From: an uncultured Prevotella sp.
GTDB taxonomy: Bacteria; Bacteroidota; Bacteroidia; Bacteroidales; Bacteroidaceae
Assembly (NCBI GenBank): GCA_937880835.1
Contig: CALGRN010000189.1
Location: 1 to 36,712, forward strand
Reading direction: 5' to 3'
DNA: 36,712 nt
Shown: one piece after another, positions 30,196 through 36,712 of the stretch
Numbering within the stretch: position 1 is the stretch's first letter
How the letters are laid out: the number at the start of each line of letters is the position of its first letter
The notes under the pieces: generated by a model
What the model saw: the letters and a program-made list of their open reading frames with translations, nothing else
Database searches by the model: none
What the model was told of the DNA's origin: nothing
Position numbers and translations under genes: made by a program

Positions 30196-31892
30196 GTAAC
30201 GCAAGCGGAAGCCTTATAACAAGGGTTTATTCATCGTTTAGGGGCGTGGACTTTCGCGGTGAGGAGACAAACCTTACCAGAAGTCCGGACTCGCTTAATA
30301 TGTGGAAAGACTATAGAGAAATTGAAAGTATAAGAACACGTCCAGAATTAGTAAATCATATTGCCTTTGGTAGTAATAACGTTTGGGGCGTGTTCTTTTA
30401 CAAAGTGGGTAATACAGAACTTACACTTGTGCATGTAGGTACAGTCCTGTATGAGATTAGAAACGGGACGCAAAGACAGCTTTATACAGGTCTTAATCCG
30501 AAAAGAAGTCAGAGCTTCATATACAACAATATATGGTATTTCAAAGATGGAATAAATTATTTGAGATATGACGGAGAGGTAATAGGTGAGGTAGTAGGCT
30601 TTGTTCCGACAACATCAATAGGCAGACGACCGGAAGGCGGAGGCACAGTGTATCAGGACATAAACATGCTTACAGGACAGAGAATAAATACATTCCTTGC
30701 AGATGGGGAAAGCACTGAATATTACCTTGACGCACAGAGCATTGACACGGATTTTCAGCCGGTAGTAACTGTCAATGGGGTTGATACGCAGGACTTCACT
30801 GTTAATACATCAGAGGGAAAGATAGTATTTACTACTCCGCCACCGGAGCCACTTACAGTAGGGCAGGACAACGTAACGGTTAAGTTCAGAAAAACAATAG
30901 CCGGATATAGAGACAGAATAAACAAATGCACATTGCTGCAGGTGTTTGACAACAGAGTTTTTTTTAGCGGCAATCAGGACTATCCTAATGTGTTATGGCA
31001 CTGCTCGCTAAACGATCCGAGCTACTGTAGCGACCTTGACTATTACAATGAGGGACTCGACCATGCGCCAATAAATGCACTGGTTGCAGGGAACAACGCA
31101 CTATGGGTATTCAAAGAGCCGTCACAGGCAAATACAACGGTTTTTTATCATAATCCGGTAGTAGATGCAGAATACGGAAAAATATATCCGTCAACACATT
31201 CAAGTATATCACTCGGCTGCAATGCGGCAGGAATTAACTTTAATGATGATATAGCGTTCTTTAGCGAGCGCGGAATGGAAGCTATAAACGGTGATGTAAC
31301 ATCTGAACAGGTTGTAGCGCACAGAAGTTTGCTAATAGATAGAAAACTACTATCAGAAACAAACTATAAAAATATGATACTCGAAGAATGGGAAGGATAT
31401 TTACTTGTGATCATAGACAAGCATGTGTACCTTGCGGATTCAAGAGCAATGTTTGCGAACGAGGATCATAACGAGTATGAGTGGTTTTATTGGGAGCTTA
31501 GCAAGACAATAACATGCACGAAGGTACACAACGGCATTTTATACATGGGAGCGTCGGACGGAACAATTTATACGCTTACAGATACGACAAGCAGCGTTAT
31601 AAGCTATTGGACTACACCGCTTGATAAGTTCAAATTTCCGCAATATCAGAAGACAACAAATAAACGCGGCTGCACAGTGGAAGCAACAGGAAACATAGAG
31701 GTTTTAGTTAAAACAAACAAACAGGCAACATGGGAAAGTATAGGTGCATATACAAACATTACAGATTATTTCGTATCTCGAATAAAGCGAAAAAAATTCA
31801 AGGATATACAGTTAAAGTTTTATTCAGCAACAAGGTTCAGTTTAGAACAGGCAAGCCTTGAATGTTATGTAGGTGGATATATCAAGAGGTAG
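30192..31892 (+). CDS. Tail nozzle / stabilisation protein
   Basis: A protein of 566 residues, ATG 30192 coupled to the adaptor. Beta-propeller-like repeats are visible: SSFRGVDFRGEETNLTRSPD, NIWYFKDGINYLRYDGE, INKCTLLQVFDNRVFFSGN, then ISLGCNAAGINFNDDIAFFS and HVYLADSRAMF. This resembles P22 gp10 and T7 gp12-type nozzle proteins, which close and extend the short tail. The gene order adaptor then nozzle is also the usual one in podoviruses. Confidence 0.75.
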   Translation: MSNASGSLITRVYSSFRGVDFRGEETNLTRSPDSLNMWKDYREIESIRTRPELVNHIAFGSNNVWGVFFYKVGNTELTLVHVGTVLYEIRNGTQRQLYTGLNPKRSQSFIYNNIWYFKDGINYLRYDGEVIGEVVGFVPTTSIGRRPEGGGTVYQDINMLTGQRINTFLADGESTEYYLDAQSIDTDFQPVVTVNGVDTQDFTVNTSEGKIVFTTPPPEPLTVGQDNVTVKFRKTIAGYRDRINKCTLLQVFDNRVFFSGNQDYPNVLWHCSLNDPSYCSDLDYYNEGLDHAPINALVAGNNALWVFKEPSQANTTVFYHNPVVDAEYGKIYPSTHSSISLGCNAAGINFNDDIAFFSERGMEAINGDVTSEQVVAHRSLLIDRKLLSETNYKNMILEEWEGYLLVIIDKHVYLADSRAMFANEDHNEYEWFYWELSKTITCTKVHNGILYMGASDGTIYTLTDTTSSVISYWTTPLDKFKFPQYQKTTNKRGCTVEATGNIEVLVKTNKQATWESIGAYTNITDYFVSRIKRKKFKDIQLKFYSATRFSLEQASLECYVGGYIKR

Positions 31893-31904
31893 AAAGGAGT
31901 AAAC

Positions 31905-33350
31905 ATGGCTACGACATACACATATGATCCGGTAACGCCAGATTATGACATAGACTATACAGACAAAAGGTTTGCGCAGGTTGAAGCGAATAAACAGGCT
32001 GCAATAGGCAATATGGAAAACACTTATAATGACATGATTAACCAGTCAGATAAGTTCTATCAAGACCAGATTAACGCAGCGAAAGATTACGCTAACACAC
32101 AGCAGCAACTGCAGCAGGATCAGACAAATTTTGCGATTGAACAGATAGAGCAGCAGAAAGATAAGGCAGGAAAGGATTATACAAAAGAGCAGGCAGGAGC
32201 ATATACAGACTGGCAGAAACAGTCTGATCAGTACGGCGCAAATGCAGAGCAAATGGCAGCACAGGGACTTGTAGGTTCCGGTTACAGTGAATCAAGTCAG
32301 GTAAGCATGTACAACACTTATCAGAACAGGGTTGCAGTAGCAAGGGAGAGCTTTAATAATGCTGTACTCAATTACGATAATGCGATTAAGGATGCACAGC
32401 TGCAGAACAATGCGAAACTCGCGGAGATAGCTTATCAGGCATTACAGACGGAGCTTGAACTTTCACTTGAAGGTTTCCAGTACAAGAACACATTGCTGAC
32501 TGAAAAGGCAAGTAAGCTGCAGGAGCTTGATAACGAATATTACAACAGATGGCAGGATGTTGTTAATCAGATGAATACTGAAAATGCGATGGCAGAACAG
32601 GTACGGCAGTACAACGAAGCTCAGAAACTTGAATACGCACAGCTCAATGAGCAGGCTAAACAGTTTGAGCAAGAATACAAACTCAAGGTTAAGCAGTATG
32701 AGGAAGAAATTAGACAGTTCAATAAAGACTATGACCTCAAGGTTAAACAGTACAAGGAAAGCATTAGGCAGTTTGATTTAGAACTCGCAAGACTCAAAAA
32801 GAAAGACACTGCCGAGGCTAAACAAAAAGCTAAAGAACTTGCACTTGAAAAGAAAAAATTACAACAGCAGCAGAAAGAAGCTGATAGAGATTACAAACTT
32901 AAACAACAGCAGCTCAAACTTCAGCGGCAGCAACTCGAAGAAGAAAAGAGACAGTATAACGCGAGTCTCAAAGCTGCAAAAAGCAGTAGTAGCGGCGGCT
33001 CATCCAGTTATAGCGGCGGCTCATCCAGTTATAGCGGCGGTTCATCAAGCATTAGCAATTCAAAACCAGAGGTCAGCACAGACTTCTATCAAGGATCTAA
33101 AGCTGCAAATGTAGGTGGGTTTGGTTATTTCGGGAACGGATACCAACCTAAAGGCGTTGTCGTTGGAGGGACAGCCCGTCAGCTTGTTGCGAGTGGTGCT
33201 ACCGTAAATGTTAAGACGCAAACGCTCAACGGTAGGAATGTGACTGTTACGCAAAAAGTATGGAAAGCAAAAGGAACAAATACCTACTGGTTATGGGATG
33301 GACGCGTTAATAAATATCTCCAATGCGATAAAAACGGCAGGTTGTTATAA
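31905..33350 (+). CDS. Coiled-coil internal virion protein
   Basis: A protein of 481 residues, ATG 31905 behind AAAGGAG. It is almost fully helical from residue 20 to 355 and extremely rich in Gln, Lys, Glu and Ala, with repeats of YKLKVKQYEEEIRQF type. A Ser/Gly linker follows (SGGSSSYSGGSSSYSGG, from a 21-bp tandem repeat), then a separate C-terminal domain of about 95 residues (VGGFGYFGNGYQPKG, NVTVTQKVWKAKGTN). It stands directly before the giant polyvalent gene. An ejection or inner-core role is likely, similar in place to T7 gp14-gp16 or P22 gp7/gp16/gp20. Confidence 0.65.
   Translation: MATTYTYDPVTPDYDIDYTDKRFAQVEANKQAAIGNMENTYNDMINQSDKFYQDQINAAKDYANTQQQLQQDQTNFAIEQIEQQKDKAGKDYTKEQAGAYTDWQKQSDQYGANAEQMAAQGLVGSGYSESSQVSMYNTYQNRVAVARESFNNAVLNYDNAIKDAQLQNNAKLAEIAYQALQTELELSLEGFQYKNTLLTEKASKLQELDNEYYNRWQDVVNQMNTENAMAEQVRQYNEAQKLEYAQLNEQAKQFEQEYKLKVKQYEEEIRQFNKDYDLKVKQYKESIRQFDLELARLKKKDTAEAKQKAKELALEKKKLQQQQKEADRDYKLKQQQLKLQRQQLEEEKRQYNASLKAAKSSSSGGSSSYSGGSSSYSGGSSSISNSKPEVSTDFYQGSKAANVGGFGYFGNGYQPKGVVVGGTARQLVASGATVNVKTQTLNGRNVTVTQKVWKAKGTNTYWLWDGRVNKYLQCDKNGRLL
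32991..33050 (+). repeat. 21-bp tandem repeat coding a Ser/Gly linker
   Basis: Unit AGCGGCGGCTCATCCAGTTAT occurs at 32991-33011 and 33012-33032, then a partial variant to 33050. The unit encodes SGGSSSY and keeps the frame. It is a probable flexible hinge with possible length variation between strains. Confidence 0.85.
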
Positions 33351-33361
33351 GGAGTGACAAG

Positions 33362-36300
33362 ATGGCTAAAAAGAAAAAGAAGAATAAAAACGTCGGAACG
33401 GTCGATTTCATTACCGGCAAATATACATCAAATGCAGGTGTTGCGGCAATAGACAGACGAAATAACAATGTAGGCACAATGGACTACACTACCGGCAGAT
33501 ATACACCGACACAGGCACCGGCACCAAAGCCGAAAGTAACAACCCAGAACGAGCAAAAGCGTTCATGGTTCAACAAAGGCTTGTTTGAGGATGGTTATGA
33601 TTTTGGGGATATAACCAAAAGTCTTTTAGCAACAGATGCTGATTTAGTCAAGAATTTCATAACCGGAGCAGCAAAGGTAGGCGAAGGTGCTATAGATGCC
33701 GGCGCATATGCGGTTCAGGGCATAGCAAAACGAGTTGGAAATGATAGCCTCGCAAAACAGACAAAAGATTTTATATCGCAGGATCTGGTAGAAAAATATA
33801 AACTTGATGATAAACTCCAACAGAGTATTAGCAAGCTGCCGGTAATAGGGCAGGGATTACAGGCTGTAGGCGCAGCAAATGCAGTAGTAAACGGTGATAA
33901 GACGCAGAAGCGTTCAGTTTTAGATGATAAATCAGATTCACTTGTGCAGTCAGCAGGGCTGCTTGCCGGAACAGCAGGACTGCAGGCTGTAGGTGTTCCG
34001 TGGTGGGTAACTATGGGTACATCCTCATTCGGAAGCGGAGTAGAAGAGGCATACAAAGACGGTGCCACATACGGGGAAGCCGGAGTTTACGGAGGCATAA
34101 ATGCAGCCTCAGAAACGCTGCTTGAAAAGCTTTCGGGTGGAATTAAGTTCGGAGGCATGAAAACACTTGATAGCGGCTTGAAAAAGAAGATTGCAACCGG
34201 CATAACCAATAAAGTTGTAAGTACTCTTGGCAAGTTCGGTATGGACATGGCAGGAGAAGGAACCGAAGAAGTGCTGCAGGAAGTTGTGCAGAACGTAGGC
34301 AAAAAGCTCACATATGAGGATGGCAAGACGTGGAATGAGCTGCTTACAAGCGAGGAGGCGATGGATGGCTACTTGGAGTCATTTATAGGCGGCGCAGTTC
34401 TGGGCGGCGGATTTAACGCTAAAAGACTTGGAAGTTCACTTAAAACAGGCCGTGACTATGATACTGGCCTTACTTCAAATGAGCAGGCAGTTGTAACTAA
34501 GGAAGTGGAAAACAGGAGCAAAGAGAAGCAGAAGGCGGTGGCACTTAATACTGAAGTAGAAAAGGCTATCAAGGAAGCTGAAGCAAGGACTCAGGGCACA
34601 GTAAACGAAGAAGGCAGAGAACTTATTAAGAAGCAGGTGCAAGAAAAGCTTGATAACGGTGAAATAGACTATTCTACAGCTACGCTAAGCAAGAAAGAAA
34701 TAACTGCTATTGAAAAAGAGGTAACAAACGATCTTAAAAAGGGCTACATAGGCATTAACACTATTGAAGAGACATTTTCTACGGAGGCTACTGAGAAGCT
34801 GCAGAAGCTTGAAGATGAACTGACAAAAGAAACAGATCCGACGAAGCAGGGGTTAATCCAGAAGGACATAAACGAGCTGAGACAGGAAAGAGCGTCAGAG
34901 CTTAGCGGAATGTTAAACAAGGACGTGTACCTGCAGGAAAGCTACAGGCAGGAGAATTTAAGTAGAGAAGCGTTTACGCGCGAAGAGACAAAGGAAGATA
35001 CCGATGTTACTAAAGCACTTGCAGAGAGCGCAAAGGCAGCAGGACTTTCTAATACGCGAAAAGCGCATGAAACCTTTGATTTAATTGATAAAATAGCAAA
35101 CGATACGGGCGTACAGTACGGATTTACAAGTAACAAACAGCTCAAGGAAATGCAGAGTTTGAAGCAGATTCCAGAGGATATAGACGTTACCAGTGTAAAC
35201 GGGTTTTATCGTGTAACCGGCAAGGACGGAAACGGCAAGATTTTGATAAATATAGACTCACAAAAAGCTATTGATACTGTAATCGGACATGAAACTACAC
35301 ACCTGTTTGAAGGAACGAAGGAATATAAAGAGCTGCAGGCTATAGCAACAGACTACGCAAAGACGAAAGGAGAATATGAGGTCAGATATGGTGCTATTAG
35401 CAAGCTTTATAGTGGAGTAAAAGGCGCAAATGTAGAGAATGAAATTACAGCGGACTTAGTGGGAGATTATTTGTTCAGCAATGAGCAGTTTGTGAATGAA
35501 CTTTCAGCAAAGCAGCCCAACATATTCAAGAGGATTTACGAGTATATTTCCGGAGCTGCAAAGAAAGCAACTGCAGGCAGTAAAGAAGAAAGACAGCTTT
35601 TAGAATTTAAGCAAAAATACAAGAAGCTCTACAGGGAAATTAGTAAGGCTACTACTAAGGAAACGGAAACTAATTCGCTTACAGAAGCCGACAGCAACAC
35701 GCCAGAAAATGTAAATTTCTCAATGGGAGAAAATCCATTACTGTATGACAGTGAAGGCAGGAAGCTATCTGAAGGACAGCAGAAATACTTTAAGGACTCC
35801 AAAGTCAGAAATGATGAGGGCAACCTTTTAGTTATGTATCATGGCACACCTTCCGGAAACTTCACGGTATTTAGAGACGGCTCATATTTCACGCCTGATG
35901 CCGAGTATGCAGAGCGTTTTCAGGACACAAGCGCAAGCAGCATTAGTGCCGGAAAAACAAAAGATAATCCTAAAACATATGAAGTATATCTTAATATTAA
36001 AAAGCCTTTTGACATTAACGATCCGGAAGCTCGCGCCATATATATCAATGACTATATCAAGGGCGGTAATGCTATGGGTATCAATCCATACGAAAACGAC
36101 TCTTATTATGACAGTATTGAAAATATTGACTGGACAGAGGGCGAAGATTTAAGAGATTTCTTAATAGAAGAAGGTTACGACTATGACGGACTGGTATTAG
36201 ATGAAGGCGCAGACGGTGGATATGGTGAGGCGGTACAGTACAGAGGAAAATCATATGTAACGTTTAGCCCAGAACAGGTGAAGGACGTAACAAACCTCAA

Positions 36301-36712
36301 TCCTACAGACAGCGAGGATATAAGGTTCTCATTGCGCAATAAAAATATTGATATTAACACAAGAATAAAGTACACAGAAGACGTGGATAGTAAAGGAAAT
36401 TCTACGTATATTAAAGTAAATTACGGGGACTATAAGACACTTTCGTTACTGCAAGGAAAGGTAAAAGGTCTTGAAAGAAAAACATATGAAAATGCTGCAA
36501 GCGGATATAAAGCAGATATTAACGGAGATACTATTAGAAAAATAATTTATCCGACACCTTATTTTAATGAATTTGCGAGAAATTATGTAGAAAAACTAAA
36601 TGCGGCCAAACATCTGCCGAAACTGTTTGAAAGTGCTGTATATGTTGATTCACTCCAACCCGGCAAAGAGAAAAATAAGGGTAAACAAATAAAAGAGTAC
36701 CACTACTTTGTT
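33362..36712 (+). CDS. Giant polyvalent internal (ejection) protein, N-terminal part; continues at position 1
   Basis: The gene starts at ATG 33362 behind AAGGAG and has no stop before the end of the window. The frame continues exactly through the 55-bp end overlap into 1..5995, giving one protein of 3,096 residues. Visible segments: a Lys-rich N-terminus; a Gly/Ala-rich hydrophobic segment (about residues 200-350) with a GEGTEEVLQE motif; a charged helical stretch; a metallopeptidase-like segment with HETTH at 643-647; an ADP-ribosyltransferase-like segment (about 820-985) with MYHGT at 825-829, a YFTPDAEYAERF stretch and FSPEQ at 968-972, resembling the ART found in phage polyvalent proteins; and from about 1001 an LPD3- or PBECR-like domain. 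It follows the coiled-coil internal protein gene, where short-tailed phages keep ejection proteins. That it is a virion protein delivered to the host is inference from family and position. Catalytic activity of the enzymatic segments is untested. Confidence 0.85.
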   Translation, partial: MAKKKKKNKNVGTVDFITGKYTSNAGVAAIDRRNNNVGTMDYTTGRYTPTQAPAPKPKVTTQNEQKRSWFNKGLFEDGYDFGDITKSLLATDADLVKNFITGAAKVGEGAIDAGAYAVQGIAKRVGNDSLAKQTKDFISQDLVEKYKLDDKLQQSISKLPVIGQGLQAVGAANAVVNGDKTQKRSVLDDKSDSLVQSAGLLAGTAGLQAVGVPWWVTMGTSSFGSGVEEAYKDGATYGEAGVYGGINAASETLLEKLSGGIKFGGMKTLDSGLKKKIATGITNKVVSTLGKFGMDMAGEGTEEVLQEVVQNVGKKLTYEDGKTWNELLTSEEAMDGYLESFIGGAVLGGGFNAKRLGSSLKTGRDYDTGLTSNEQAVVTKEVENRSKEKQKAVALNTEVEKAIKEAEARTQGTVNEEGRELIKKQVQEKLDNGEIDYSTATLSKKEITAIEKEVTNDLKKGYIGINTIEETFSTEATEKLQKLEDELTKETDPTKQGLIQKDINELRQERASELSGMLNKDVYLQESYRQENLSREAFTREETKEDTDVTKALAESAKAAGLSNTRKAHETFDLIDKIANDTGVQYGFTSNKQLKEMQSLKQIPEDIDVTSVNGFYRVTGKDGNGKILINIDSQKAIDTVIGHETTHLFEGTKEYKELQAIATDYAKTKGEYEVRYGAISKLYSGVKGANVENEITADLVGDYLFSNEQFVNELSAKQPNIFKRIYEYISGAAKKATAGSKEERQLLEFKQKYKKLYREISKATTKETETNSLTEADSNTPENVNFSMGENPLLYDSEGRKLSEGQQKYFKDSKVRNDEGNLLVMYHGTPSGNFTVFRDGSYFTPDAEYAERFQDTSASSISAGKTKDNPKTYEVYLNIKKPFDINDPEARAIYINDYIKGGNAMGINPYENDSYYDSIENIDWTEGEDLRDFLIEEGYDYDGLVLDEGADGGYGEAVQYRGKSYVTFSPEQVKDVTNLNPTDSEDIRFSLRNKNIDINTRIKYTEDVDSKGNSTYIKVNYGDYKTLSLLQGKVKGLERKTYENAASGYKADINGDTIRKIIYPTPYFNEFARNYVEKLNAAKHLPKLFESAVYVDSLQPGKEKNKGKQIKEYHYFV

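Noticed and set aside
1..36712. CRISPR array, insertion sequence or group I/II intron
   Set aside because: No spaced direct repeats, transposase gene with terminal repeats or split gene was seen.

Overview
This window is one complete temperate phage (or excised prophage) genome assembled as a circle. The first 55 bases and the last 55 bases are identical, and a single reading frame runs straight through the join, so the unique circle is about 36,657 bp. The host is probably a member of the Bacillota, most likely a Clostridia-like gut bacterium. The reasons are strong AGGAGG ribosome binding sites at almost every gene, the moderately AT-rich composition, an SPP1-type holin, a Bacillota-type replisome organiser and helicase loader pair, and a crAss001_48-related small protein. 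The host assignment is inference. The morphogenesis genes (terminase, portal, scaffold, P22-like coat, short-tail adaptor and nozzle, coiled-coil and giant internal proteins, and no tape measure or tail tube) point to a short-tailed podovirus.

Layout. 22.5-36.7 kb and on through the join to 12.2 kb is one rightward late region: small and large terminase, two small proteins, portal, scaffold, major capsid, decoration protein, adaptor, nozzle, a coiled-coil internal protein, then a 3,096-residue polyvalent protein that crosses the contig ends. Tail or fibre proteins follow (one with an S74 self-cleaving chaperone), then the lysis cassette (holin, M15 endolysin, second membrane protein). At 12.42 kb lies the 3' part of a tRNA-Glu(CTC) sequence, the likely attP core, followed by a leftward tyrosine integrase.

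13.7-16.25 kb is a leftward lysogeny region: a hicA-hicB-secB-like operon (a candidate toxin-antitoxin-chaperone, TAC, system), a second ordinary hicAB pair, a short degenerate ImmA-like protein and a CI-like repressor. A divergent promoter region at 16.25-16.37 kb holds repeated operator-like sites. 16.4-22.2 kb is the rightward early region: Cro-like protein, small DNA-binding proteins, replication initiator with a candidate origin inside the gene, helicase loader, DUF4406 protein, HNH nuclease, an ArpU/RinA-like late activator candidate and many small proteins.

How the parts may work together. The CI-like repressor would keep the rightward early promoter off in the lysogen, while the two hic modules have their own near-consensus promoters with palindromic or repeated operators. 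On induction the early genes replicate the DNA, and the ArpU/RinA-like protein may switch on late transcription. A 17-bp dyad found exactly three times, upstream of the small terminase, scaffold and holin genes, is a candidate for its site. The two most interesting items are the HicA-HicB-SecB-like module, with an antitoxin carrying a C-terminal tail of about 46 residues, and the giant polyvalent protein with metallopeptidase-like and ADP-ribosyltransferase-like segments, probably delivered into the host with the DNA.
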